Numbered from the stretch's first letter, positions 22,378 to 33,304 are shown. The stretch is 64,000 nt of DNA from Cristatella mucedo (GCA_009760855.2 WPIO01000202.1:250001-314000); one strand, 5' to 3'. The notes: generated by a model from the sequence alone, not told the origin. Translations and numbers: made by a program.

Positions 22378-24905
22378 TGAACTCCACAAAGGCGTTAAGA
22401 CTATGTGGATGTTACACAGGAGAGTTTTGTATAGCCCACCCATAGCTTAAGCAGCTTTCGGTATGCATTCGATAGCTAAGAGACTTAATCTCACCCAACA
22501 AAGAGAAAATGGGAAGGATAGCAGAGTCAGGAGAGCAGTTGAGGTAGCGAGTAGCATGGAAGTAGCACCTCAGAACCGCTGAAAAGGATGAGCCATAGTC
22601 AGCAGAAGAAGAGTAGTGGTCGTTCTTTAAGAATTGTGGAAGCGAGTTCAACAGTCTAGGCCTGCAATTAAAAGCTTCTGTCACCAATGGTCTTTAAGCG
22701 GAGGAAGGGAACAGCTCATTTATTGTCCACACACGACCTGAGGGCACGAAGAGGCTGAAACTGGTGCAGCTGTTTAGCTAGGTATGGAGGAGCCAAACCG
22801 TGGTGGGCCTTGTAGGTCAGCCTAAGAACTGTGCTCCATATCTGTCGATCAACCGGCAGCCATCTCAGCCAGCTCTTTTAGCAAAGGAGACACATAGTCG
22901 AATCTCTGGGACTTGAAAACTAGCTTTGCAGCCATATTCATAGCCAGCTGCAATGGCCTAGTTGCTTTCTTTGGTGGCCCATCCAATAGGGAATTACAAT
23001 AATCAAACCGAGACAGAACTAAGGAGCTAGTTAGATTTTTGCAAGCCACTGTGGAAGAAAGCTTTTAATCTTAGATAGGGATCGGACGTGATTGCTTGCT
23101 GTAGAAGCAGTCTTCTGAATGAAGCTTTTTAAATTAGGCAGCTGTCGAAAACGACATAAATTTCGAGCACGGTGATGGTCGCACGAGGGCATCTCCTATT
23201 AGAAGACCAAAGCCTTCCTATTCAGCCACAAGCTTAGGGTGTCCTATGAGCAGCAGTTCGGTTTTATCGTCATTTAGTTTCAAGAAGTTTTCCGACATCA
23301 GGATCGAATGTCGGCAAGACAAGCATTCAGTTTATCAGTTGCTGCAGCAACAGATAAACTGATAAATAAAGCTGATAAAATGACAAATACAGCTGAGTAT
23401 CTTCAGCGTAAAAGTGGTCATATTCCATGGGGCTTAGTCACTTTTCCCAGAGGTTGAGTGTACATGGAGTAAAGCAAGGGACCGAGTATAGACCCTTGAG
23501 GGACTCCACAGGTGGCTCGTCTCGTGTGTGAGACCTGACCTACCACTCGACACATATTGAACACGATCAGACCAAGTATGATTTAAACCATGCCAGTAAC
23601 TCGTCTGCCTGACCGAGCATTGTTGTCAATCGTTCAAGTAGAACAGTGTGATCAATGGTGCCAAAGGCAGCTGATAGATCTAGCAAAGCTAGGGCAGTGA
23701 CATTCCAGTCATTGCTGCCACATAGAACGTCATTGTTAACATGGAGGAGAGCAGTTTTAATAGAGTGCTGCATCTTGAACCCCGATTAAAATGTTTCTGA
23801 CATTTCATCCTTTTCAATATACTCAACCAGATGCTTAGCAAAACATTTTTCAAGAATCTTTGATAAGATAGGAATAAGGGAAACCTGGCAGTAGTTTGCA
23901 AGGACCTTTGTCTAATCCAGGCATTTGAAGTATGGGTCTAACGATTTCCGATTTGACGGTCTTGGGTGCAACCCCTTTTTCCAAAGAAGCATTAAGATTC
24001 TCGGTTATGGTAGGGCTAAGTTGGTCTGCCAGTGAGGATCACATAGATCGTGGTATGGGGTGTTCAGGAGATGAGGTCTTTTTACTAGACCTTATTGTAG
24101 CCACATTGCATGCAGAAACCTCGTAAAAGCTTTTAAGGAAGGTCACAGGTTGTGATTATAGAATTGCTTTACTTGGAAGGGGATTTATGGAGGCACGGAT
24201 GTGCAGTTTCTTCAGTGAAGAAGGCTGAGAACTTTTCGGCTGAGCCGGTAATATCTGGAGAATCATACCGTGTAGCATTGGCCAGTACATTTTTTAACTA
24301 TGTTGTAAATCTATTTGGGGTCAGACTGGCTAGAATTCAGTTTTCATGTGGAAAAAAGAAGTCCTGGCTTTATTAAGCTTCATGGGTGTAAACTCGAAGG
24401 AAGTCTTTGAAATTGACTAGATCTGCACCAGACCCTGATTTTTTAAAACGACATTCAAGCCTTCGCTTAACCCGGTGCATCTTTTGAAGTTCTTTGGTAC
24501 ATGGAAAGTAATCTCTGCGACTCTATATACAGATAGAATGAACAGGAGCATGCTTGTCAAGAGCTCTCCCGAGTGTCATGTTCACTGCATCAGTGAGGGT
24601 ATCGAGGCTGTCGATCGAGTCTGGGTGCAGATAAAGAAGACCTGCATCACAAATAAATTAAAAAAAATATGGCTATGTCAATACTTTTTAAGTTACGTCG
24701 CTGGAAAAGTTCGACATTAACCTGTACTTACAAGGGAGCAGGAACAGTAAACGAGACCCAACGATGATTCGAGAGGATCAGCAGGCACACCACACCGTCA
24801 GTGGGGCAGACATCCTTAGTAATCACGAGTTCTAGAATATAGTCACCGACGTGGATGGTATGACTGACGGGTTGGACTAAACCAAAATTCTCCAGACAGT
24901 CAAGA
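22378..24905 (-). mobile_element. LINE-B, longest copy (endonuclease remnant plus RT)
   Basis: About 2.5 kb on the minus strand. From 5' to 3': an endonuclease C-terminal piece (GLVQPVSHTIHVGDYILELV at about 24840-24890), a linker, RT motif A (ALLDLSAAFGTIDH, near 23650-23700), [10 protein letters not shown]-like sequence near 23480-23510, the active site FYAEDTQLY (near 23400-23430) and the C-terminal region down to 22412. The active site has Glu where LINE-A has Asp. There are many stops, so it is inactive. The family is CR1-like by motif order, but its 3' end (tail ATACATTACATTA) differs from LINE-A. Confidence 0.85.
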
Positions 24906-24939
24906 GATGAGTGGACCTAGCTGTTAATAGGATTATGCT

Positions 24940-25312
24940 AAGCCATCCTATCGGCTGGAGGGAGAGTCTAAACTGTGAAGAGAAGACGATCCAGCACTGA
25001 GGTAGCACATTTTGAAGTGAGTTCTGTGATGTTTCTTTCCGTTCAGATAAATACTCTGAAGTCACAGAGATAGGACTTAAACCATTGTAATGCAGTGCCA
25101 GTGATACTCAGACGAGATGAGTAATATTCTTGAAGGATTTGCTGAATAGTATCGAACACTGCCGATATATCAAGGAAAACGAGCAGAGAGACTTACTGAC
25201 GTCTGCATTGATGGGATGGTCGTTGTAGACCCTTAGCAGTGATGACTCTGTCGAGTGATAAGCTCTAAAATTGGATTGGCACTTGCTTGCTAGGTTTGAA
25301 GTTTCAATGAAA
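24940..25312 (-). mobile_element. LINE-A RT fragment
   Basis: Matches window positions 305-680 (the RT segment upstream of YADD), diverged, and lies next to the 5' end of LINE-B. Confidence 0.75.
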
Positions 25313-25339
25313 GATAGTCAACAATAAAGCACCGAACCA

Positions 25340-26095
25340 GTGATCAATCCTTTTTGCGCTTATGCTTGGTATATAACTAACTATATCAACAGGTTGACTC
25401 TGTGCAAGTCACATATAACAATGTGAAGCTTGATGAAATTGTGGATGTTGCCCATAATTATCTGGTTATGCTTTCTTTACAGCATTTATAAAGTGCCTAG
25501 AAAGTGATCGGATTCCATGAGAAGATTTTATTTGGCAATGCCATCGGCCTGTTGGAGAGTATCCATGCTGAATAAAGGCCTAAACTCTGAGGTGGCCTGT
25601 ACTTTGTGGGCTCCTTAGATTACCAACTGACAATTACATGTACACCTTCACTCAGTCATCTCTAAATGAGGTAACTCGTGGTAATCTAGTCTAGGACATG
25701 CCACTGATACCTTGGGATGTCGAGAGGCCCTCTAGAAGGATCTAATTGTCAGTGTCGAATGCTGATTGGTTGATCTGTGAGTACCAGCCATCATTATGGT
25801 CTGTGCTCAGCATTGTTCAAGTCATGAAACTTGAAGAAGAGCAGTTTATGGGGGTTGTTTGATCGAAACCAAGATTGGAACTTAGTAGCATCATATATTG
25901 AATCGACATATTCATTCGGTAGCTGGGCCACCACTAGTTCAGGTTTCTTGTGTGCGAATAAATGAATGGAGGGAGGGAGACTAGATGAACTTTACTTACA
26001 TTTCCATGATCTAGCGGCAGCTTTTCAATGAGCGGCCTTTCAATTGCTGTTTTAGAGGTAAGGGACTTCAAGTGTTACTTGAAACATATTTGGCA
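25340..26095. mobile_element. Old LINE remnants: + tail, then - RT pieces
   Basis: 25340-25545 is a plus-strand LINE-A 3' end with a degraded hairpin (AAAGTGCCTAGAAAGTGAT). 25545-26095 has minus-strand RT remnants (similar to 540-720). Highly mutated. Confidence 0.5.
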
Positions 26096-26127
26096 TGTTT
26101 CTTATGGTACACAGGAACAGGTCTATT

Positions 26128-26277
26128 GATATAATATATAATTCATGTATATAGCGCCCCAAGAGAACCTAATCTCTATTCAGGTGCTTCACATATGCCT
26201 CGGGGCTCGAGCCCACGACCTCAGTCAGACCTTGGTCGGGGCGAGCACCTTAGCCACTAGACCAAACCAGCTCGGCT
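26128..26277 (-). mobile_element. SINE-1 copy
   Basis: A complete unit on the minus strand. The head has TTTGGTCTAGTGGCTAAGG and GGGCTCGAGCCCC, and the tail is the LINE-A-like hairpin ending TATATACATGAATTATATA. Confidence 0.9.
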
Positions 26278-26474
26278 GCATCTTTTAAGGAAAATTGCTG
26301 CCATAGGACACTGGCATGGTACTACACCGTTTACTATAGTGTACTGTAGTCATTTATATTGTTCCTTGAGCTGAACATGAGCCTACGTTTGGCTTATATT
26401 GTTGCTCCATTAATCCTCCATTCATTCAGCTTGACACCAGTGAATCCCAGTTTATTTTAGCTTTTTAATTTCAG

Positions 26475-26576
26475 CTGGAGATTCTTGTTCTGAGAGACAA
26501 TCAACTGAAAGATTACCCATATGCCACATTGTCTTTAAAGAAACTACAGGAGCTCGACCTTTCAAATCTTACTTCA
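26475..26576 (+). CDS. ROCO gene exon 4: leucine-rich repeat
   Basis: 102 nt, 34 codons, bounded by TTTCAG and GTAAGTTA, phase 0/0. One full LRR plus the start of the next: LEILVLRDNQLKDYP and KLQELDLSNLTS. The second repeat is completed by the first codons of exon 5 (KDRRNQITNLPPKIV), which supports the junction. It is shorter than the 141-nt exons because the last repeat is split here by the intron. Confidence 0.85.
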
Positions 26577-26884
26577 GTAAGTTAAGACCTAGTTTTTCTC
26601 TTGAGTTTGTAGTTTTTATTCCATTTGGACTACTAAATCCACCATGCCCAATCACTGGAACCTTCAAAGACTGGCTTCTTTCTAGAATCAGTTGAGCCAA
26701 GGAAGTTGGCACCTGCTACTTTAAAGTTCCTTTGACATTTGCCGGATATTTTTTCTATATCTTATGTGAACAACTACCTGTCGTGCTATGTGCCTAGGAA
26801 TGTGTAGTTGCTTATTCATGACCCGGGGTTAACCCCTGGGTCTTTTGAGCACGATATACCCCTAGGCTGTTTTGTAGGCCCCCT

Positions 26885-26990
26885 AATCTATGGTTCGATT
26901 GTGCTTCATTTGCAGCAAATTTAAACTACCTAGAAATGGATTGAGTTCTCTTAGGGTGCTATATCAAATGTATTATTATTATAGTTATTA
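26885..26990 (+). mobile_element. LINE-A 3' tail fragment
   Basis: Hairpin (AAACTACCTAGAAATGGAT...) and ATT tail; diverged. Confidence 0.75.
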
Positions 26991-27064
26991 TTTATAGTCT
27001 TTTTTTGCCAATGTCTCAGGCATCTGGCCTTGCTTGCCCAAAACGATTTGAAATTTATTGTGCC

Positions 27065-27445
27065 GATGCCTTCACTTTTGCTGCAAAGAAAGAATGATTG
27101 AATGGTGAGTAGTAGTATGCTCAATAAACAACAAGAAGAACACGGTTAGGGGTGACATGCACGGGGTCAGCATGCAAGTGTGGTTAGTGGCAACATGCTC
27201 AGTGTCAGCATGCATAAGCACATAAAGGACGAATCAAAGGGACCCACTAACTGCTGTGATAAATGGGGCCTTTTAAATTTATTTTTAAATGTAGTCAAGT
27301 CAGGGGATGTCGTGACGCAGGTCGGGAGTGAGTTCCAAGCTTTGGGAGCATACAAACTAAAGGCTTGGTTTCCAAAGGATTTGAGGTTTGTACGAGGTAT
27401 AGGTAAACGGTTAGATTCCGAAAAGCAGTTGACCTTCAACTGCTT
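27065..27445 (-). mobile_element. LINE-A copy, short 3' end
   Basis: Minus-strand C-terminus SFGNQAFSLYAPKAWNSLP and 3' untranslated region. The extreme 3' hairpin is lacking, so it is truncated at that end too. Confidence 0.8.
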
Positions 27446-27613
27446 CCTATCAAGTATTGAACCCATTTCAAGGTAAACTCTATGGCCTGCATGTCGTTTT
27501 AATTGATCACTTCATTGTGCTAAGCGGACCTCCTTATTTGTGGAGTAGGTTGAACAACTTTCGTGGCTGCTATAGTGGTCATATTATTCCCTGCACTAAA
27601 TTGAAATCTTTCG

Positions 27614-27912
27614 ACAATTATTTCACACGCACAGAACTTTCGTTATTTTCGATTATTAATAATTACAGACAATTATTTCACACGCACAGAACTTTCGTTA
27701 TTTTCGATTATTAATAATTATAGACAATTATTTCACACGCACAGAACTTTCGTTATTTTCGATTATTAATAATTACAGACAATTATTTCACACGCACAGA
27801 ACTTTCGTTATTTTCGATTATTAATAATTACAGACAATTATTTCACACGCACAGAACTTTCGTTATTTTCGATTATTAATAATTACAGACAATTATTTCA
27901 CACGCACAGAAC
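27614..27912. repeat. 55-bp minisatellite, about 5.4 copies
   Basis: Units start at 27614, 27669, 27724, 27779, 27834 and 27889 and differ by only one or two bases. The unit holds TTTCACACGCACAGAAC and the near-palindromic TTATTAATAATTA. Such high identity implies recent expansion or ongoing homogenisation. Confidence 0.95.
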
Positions 27913-28425
27913 ACCTTGAACTCTGATGATGCTATTCAATCGTTTTTTATTATTGTTGTTAGCTCACTTTAGGATAATTTGACCCTTGGCATTGACAATA
28001 AATCGAGCAAATCCCAGTTAGATACATTTCTGATGGCCTCAGCTTAACCTGGCCCGGGACCTTGGGTAATTTGGTTTGTATTATTGCCCAACCATGATTC
28101 GGTTCATTTTTACTAACCATGGTCTAGCTAGCAGTCCATAGCATCTTACATTGCAAAAGAAACATTAGTGGCCTATTCATTCGTACACACAGCCACTGCT
28201 CTAATGCTGGAGGCAGGTTAAGAAAGAGGATTTCCCCGAAAGCTGCCAAGCCAACCCCGCAGAAATTAGTTTGCTGCTTCATTTATCATTCCGTCTAATA
28301 TGAGAAGAATGGAATGAAAAGGAACGTTAGGATATAAACAAGGTTTATTGGAAAAGAGTAGCGTGCTGCGAAATGTGTGTGCCGTTATAGGTGTGGTAGT
28401 GCATTACATCTGTGGTTAAAACACA
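27913..28425. other. Intron 4 sequence, nothing recognised
   Basis: No supported feature. Confidence 0.5.
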
Positions 28426-28429
28426 CCCT

Positions 28430-28570
28430 AACCATGTTATCTAGTTGTTTATCGAGCATGATGCCACTAACCATTCGATCGTGCTTTCTCTGCAGCAAAT
28501 ATAAAGTGCCTAGATAGAGATTTGAGTTCTCTGAGCGTTTCAATCAAATGTATTATTATATTATTACTAT
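28430..28570 (+). mobile_element. LINE-A 3' tail fragment
   Basis: Plus-strand 3' untranslated region with a degraded hairpin and ATT tail. Confidence 0.75.
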
Positions 28571-28609
28571 TATAACATACATCTCATGGATATGCCATGT
28601 TCATTGACT

Positions 28610-28745
28610 TGCTCTGAATGCTTAGATAGAACTCGAGCACACGAATGTCAGCTATTGTTAGTTAGTTTGGTCTTGGGGGCGTTTGGGACATGTCTCTGGG
28701 GTTCGATTTGGTGGCTGGTACAACTAAGAAGCCTAAAGTAGAAAT
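28610..28745. repeat. Dispersed repeat X, copy 2
   Basis: Aligns with 7880-8035 in block order (GAGCACACGAATGTCAGC, GGGGTTCGATTTGGTGGC, TGGTAC). Beside a LINE-A tail, as is copy 1. Confidence 0.5.
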
Positions 28746-29484
28746 AGCTTATCCTTCATTACAGCTTATCCTTCATTCCGGTTTGCCCCCTCTGCCAAGA
28801 TGTGGTGACGAAGCTGCTCAGACCAGAGCATTTCCTGCCCAAAATCAGATGTATGAGACAAGTCAATAGTGCTTAAGGTGCTTTAAAATTCATTCAACAG
28901 GCTCTGCAGGAAACCAGGTTTTCGTGTTACAGAGTGACCATTTTCAATGTGATCATCGTGCCAGAGCACTGCTTGATCAGACAACCAAATGATAAGTTGT
29001 GCTAAATTACGATGAGCACTGCCATTATAGCAACCCAGAGCCCGAATAATCCAATACCTCTTAAGACGTTATAGCTTCATATTAGGTAATGGATACGATA
29101 CTGCATCCAGAAAATCCTTGGTTAGCAGTGAATCACATACCGGCAACGATCAATGTGCTGTGGTAATGTAAAACTTTCAAATTTGTCATGCTGTACTGGC
29201 GGCAGACCCACAGTATTTTGCCTAACTAACCTGCTTGAACGAGTCTGTGTCCTGATGTGGCCCTGTCAGAATGTGACTAGATGCAAAGGCGGATTGTGGT
29301 TCGGTTCATGCGAACATATAACACTTTATTCGTAGGCAGAATATTTTGAGCATTGGGAGTAAGGTTCGAGACCTATCTTTGTTTGTGTATGATCTGATTA
29401 TTAGTGATGGGCTAACCTTAAATCAATAGAGTAAGGGTCTTCAGCTAATTTACTAAATCGGCTATTTCAAGCTCTGTATGAATC
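28746..29484. other. Intron 4 sequence, nothing recognised
   Basis: No exon or repeat family recognised. Confidence 0.5.
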
Positions 29485-29915
29485 TTTCGTATGGAACTCC
29501 CTCCCGACCTGCGTCAGAACAACCCCTGACCTGACCACATTTAAAAAGAACTTAAAACACGCATATTTAGGACAGCACTTAGTGGGTCCCTGTAATTCGT
29601 CCTTGATGTGCTTATGCGTGCTGACACTGTGCATGCTACCACTAACCACATTTGCATGCTGATCCTGTGCATGTCATAACCATGTTATTCATTTTGTTTG
29701 TTTATCAAGCATGATATTAATAATAATAATAATAATAATGATGTACTTGATAAAGCGCCCTCAGAGAACTTAATATCTTTCTAGGCGCTTTACACTTGCT
29801 GCATATTACTCACCTTTCAATTGCATTTCCTTTTGCAGCAACTGTAAAGCGCCTAGAGAGAGATTGAGTTCTCTAAGGGCGCTTTATCAAGTGCATTATT
29901 ATTATTATTCATAAT
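29485..29915 (+). mobile_element. LINE-A short copy carrying a nested insertion
   Basis: Plus strand: NSLPTCVRT region, 3' untranslated region, then the hairpin and ATT tail at 29840-29915. The copy is split at 29719/29804 by an 84-bp inverted LINE-A tail. Confidence 0.9.
29720..29803 (-). mobile_element. 84-bp LINE-A tail nested in LINE-A, with 5-bp target duplication
   Basis: Consists only of the terminal hairpin and (ATT)n tail on the minus strand. It is flanked by TATTA (29715-29719 and 29804-29808). The uninterrupted parent sequence AAGCATGATATTACTCACC is seen at 10343-10361, which proves the insertion. Confidence 0.92.
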
Positions 29916-30054
29916 GCAGTGGGTACCGAGTACGATCAACCCGTCTTTTCAGGTATTCATTTCGTTGCCTTTCAAAAAGGGCATAGGAATAGTACCTCTC
30001 TAGCTTAAGCTTCTGGTGGATTTATTATTGGCGACTGATTGTGCATATACCAAA

Positions 30055-30205
30055 CCCTAACTATATAATTCATTTATATAGCACCCCAAGAGAACTTAAT
30101 CTCTATTCAGGCGCTTCACATATACCTCGGGGCTCGAGCCCACAGCCTCAGTCAGACCTTGGTCGGGGTGAGCACCTTAACCGCTAGACCAAACCAGCTC
30201 GGCGA
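30055..30205 (-). mobile_element. SINE-1 copy
   Basis: A complete minus-strand unit with tRNA-like boxes and LINE-A-type tail; close to the copy at 26128-26277. Confidence 0.9.
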
Positions 30206-30639
30206 AACTACAATATGTATGCCTTTGGCCTTAAGGTGCTATTCAACATTTCTGGATTCTCAAATGAGCTTAGTAGGACATGATGCACCTGGCTTGCTGT
30301 AACGTTCAATATGTTTGCCAGCAGTTTTATACAGACAACATGACCCAGTGTGTTGATGTACTTGAATTATTTTCATGTGCCATAGTTTTAAAAAACCTTT
30401 TGAAAATCTCTGCTTTCCATTGTGTTCTTAGCACGGGATTCACTTTTTTAGTTGCCTATATTTTGGCGATGTACATTACTTGTGATGTACTATTTTTGGT
30501 AATAGCTAGAGAAAATATTATCTTCAAATAGGCGAGCTAAAATAACTTCCTTTGCCACTGTTACCAGGTTTTATTTCCAAGGCCGAAGCATTCTTTTCAT
30601 TATTTATCAAAGAAACGAAATGAACTCAGCAAAACACCC
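30206..30639. other. Intron 4 sequence, nothing recognised
   Basis: An 83-codon frame (30280-30531) is hydrophobic, but no family or splice context supports it. Confidence 0.4.
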
Positions 30640-30835
30640 CATTTTGTTACAGCATGGTTTTTGTGACTCGTCCTTCGTGTGCATGACCTGCTTACGCTGT
30701 GCCTGCTGCTTGAGAAGGAGGTTACCAACAAAAATGTGGTAATGCTTTATATGCAGCTTTCGTAAAGTGCCTCTGGAGAGATTTAGTTCTCTGAACGTGC
30801 TCTACAAATATGTTATTATCAATATTATTATTATT
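30640..30835 (+). mobile_element. LINE-A-related 3' end, subfamily shared with 48330-48495
   Basis: Contains GCCTGCTGCTTG, GTTACCA and TGGTAATGCT blocks, also found at 48355-48405, then a hairpin variant and ATT tail. Confidence 0.65.
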
Positions 30836-30989
30836 ATAGTGGTACAAGCTCTTTATGTCTCTTAACCTACATGTTTACCTGGTCGTAAATTCATATTTCC
30901 GCATTTATATTTTATAATCATGATCCCCATGTTAATTTAAGTTAGTCACCTAAATGCATATGTAGGTAAGTCGCAAGCACCAAGTTCAT

Positions 30990-31200
30990 TATGTTGGGAT
31001 TGCATTATCTTGACCATCATGTTATAGGAAATGAGGCAGTGTAGTGTCCAATAATAATATTGCAAAACTTACAATGAACCCGTGTGAATGCAAAACTTTT
31101 ATTGAACCCGTGTCAATCCAATCTCTTTCTCTGCACTTTACGCATACTGAAAAGCAGTACTTTAGGATAGAAGCTAGTGCATGCCAGTATACATGTAGTA
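30990..31200. other. End of intron 4, possible old LINE-A tail
   Basis: CAATCTCTTTCTCTGCACTTTACGC near 31120 resembles the minus-strand hairpin; very diverged. Confidence 0.35.
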
Positions 31201-31236
31201 GAGAGTGTAAGCAAGCACTTCATTTTTTGTTAATAG

Positions 31237-33097
31237 AAGGATCGGAGAAACCAAATTACTAACCTACCTCCCAAGATCGTTGAAACATCTCTTCGTGCTC
31301 TGAGGCTTGACGGCAATCCCATAATCAAGCCGCCTGAGGCTGTATGGCAGCGTGGGCTTGGTGCTATCAAACTTTATTTTAAAGACTTAATATCAAGCAG
31401 CATAGGATTTGGTTCCGACACGATAAATATACTTGGAGACACTGGTTCTGGGAAGATGAGCATTATTGGATCACTAATCAGCCATCACCACATGACATCA
31501 CTAATCAGCCATCGTCACATGTCAATAAAGGCTGGAGACCAACAATTATCGATGACTTGTCTAAGAGTCAGATTCGGTGAGAAGATGGTGATTGTAAACG
31601 ACTGCCGTGGACCTGAGAAGTTTTGTACGCCTCTTCCAATGTTCGTGAATTCAAAGGGTCTTACCATTTTGGCTTATGATATGACCGAATCGCTGCAAAA
31701 GCAGAAGGAGAAAGTGCGCATGTGGCTGTTAGCTATCCTGGCCATCTCACCTGGAGCCCGCATAATTGTAGCTGGAACTCACCCCAACAAGCCAGACGAC
31801 TTTCAAGAAAGGACGATGCAAACCTACGTGCTTGAAGTTGTGGCTGATGTAAAGAAAGAGATCGACACTCATATGAAGAAGTTAGAGCACGCACAGCTGT
31901 CATGGGATTGTAAGGAGAGATTCTTAGCTCTTAAAAAAGCCCATGCAGCTACCTCGTCACTTGACCTGTCTTTTACATCTGTCAGCTATGTAAACGTCCA
32001 TGATGATCCTACGGTGGACTCTAGTGGTGAAGCAGCCGAGCACTCGGGTGGCACTGTGGAATGCGAACCAGAAGTTATCTCCAGCCCATCAGAAGGCTTC
32101 CGCGAACTCTACAATCTAGTACTCAACAAGCTTGAACCGTCTGTTCTCATACCAAGGTCATGGTATGATGTTATCAAAGATATTTTAGTGCTTGCGCAAA
32201 ATCTTGACCCTTTCTTGACAATGGAGCAAGTTGAAGTCGTTTTCACTAAGCACCTACCCTTTAAACGTGACCGACAGACGTTGGAAGTGATGTTAAGCTA
32301 TCTGGCCTCGACGTCGCTGATAATATGGCTAGAGGACCACGCAGATCTCAAAAAGTACATTTTTTATCGACCTCAGCTTGTGGCTGACACTTGCAAAGAT
32401 TGCAAGCAGCTGCTACCGGCCTTCATGCAATGCTCCGAGAACCGTCAACAGCATGTTGGTGATTGTGGATACCTTATTGCACAAGTCGTAGCAATATCTA
32501 TGGGTCTCAAAGACCACACCAAAGATATTATTCGAATGCTTGTAGATGCCCTTGCTAAAAACCAAGATCCTCCACGGTCCCTCCAGCTCTACGACATGCC
32601 TGAGTTTCATCCCAGGGTTAACGTGCGTCTGTCATTCCTTGGAGGGACGATTCCACTAACCTTTTTTGAGACAAATCTTGCTTGTGCACTCACATGGGTA
32701 TGTTCCAATAACATTCAGCACGAAGTTTGGCGGGATGGGCTGTCTTTTTGGCACCACCAGATTGGTACCACGATGATCCGCAGTGGACATGAGTTGAACG
32801 TGACTGCATTTTCGAAAACTGCTGACAATAATCTTTGGGATTCTCTGCAGCCAGTACTTAAGTGTATATATGACTGTGTAAAGGCAGCCTGGAAAGGATT
32901 GCCACCTTTGTGTGAAGTTACTTGTACGGGATGCACTTGCTGTGGCCGACACCAAAGTGATACATCTTCGGCTTTTGGGCAACGCGACACCACTCTGAGA
33001 GAGCTTACTTTGGCAGAACCAACTCTTACTTCTCATTGGTTTTGTCAAAAGTGCAAGCAGCACGTGCCTCAAAGTTTGTGTTTCCCAAAGTTGCCAG
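31237..33097 (+). CDS. ROCO gene exon 5: last LRR, Roc GTPase-like domain, COR, Cys-rich end
   Basis: 1,861 nt, starting after TTTTTTGTTAATAG and ending before GTAAGGGC, phase 0 to phase 1; the frame is open throughout. Order: final LRRs (NQITNLPPKIV; LRALRLDGNPIIKPP), the connecting helix (RGLGAIKLYFKDL), then Roc. Roc shows G1 GDTGSGKMS (31435-31461), G3 DCRG (31600-31611), hydrophobic LTILAYD, and G4 THPN (31777-31788). COR follows from about residue 300 (LIPRSWYDVIKD, LEVMLSYLASTSLIIWL, KKYIFYRPQLVADTC). The end has Cys clusters (CTGCTCC; FCQKCKQH) like the paired-Cys motif after COR in animal ROCO proteins. Known family role: guanine-nucleotide-dependent dimerisation and signalling. Here G1 has Met instead of Ser/Thr and G4 lacks the Asp, so GTP binding or hydrolysis is doubtful. 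A 27-nt duplication lies at 31471-31524. Confidence 0.92.
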
Positions 33098-33110
33098 GTA
33101 AGGGCGTTGG

Positions 33111-33304
33111 CTTAAGCATCTGCTTGGATCAGCCCCGACCTTTTAGTTTATCTTTTTTATTTCAACGAGTGTGTTGTGCATCTGTATGGGTTTTCAAAGC
33201 TTTTAGGCTTAAGCAGCTGTTTGGATCAGCCCCGTCCTTTTAGTTCATCATTTTATTTCAACAAGTGTGTTGTGCATCTGTATAGGTTTTCAAAGCTTTT
33301 TGGC
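33111..33304. repeat. 97-bp tandem duplication just inside intron 5
   Basis: Two copies (33111-33207 and 33208-33304), both starting CTTAAGCA and carrying GTGTGTTGTGCATCTGTAT. They begin 13 bp after the splice donor. The duplication does not include the donor. Confidence 0.9.

Noticed and set aside
27614-27912. CRISPR-like array
   Set aside because: The 55-bp units are head-to-tail with no unique spacers, and the DNA is eukaryotic.
30280-30531. Hydrophobic 83-codon frame
   Set aside because: AT-rich intron sequence can give hydrophobic frames; no homology or splice sites.
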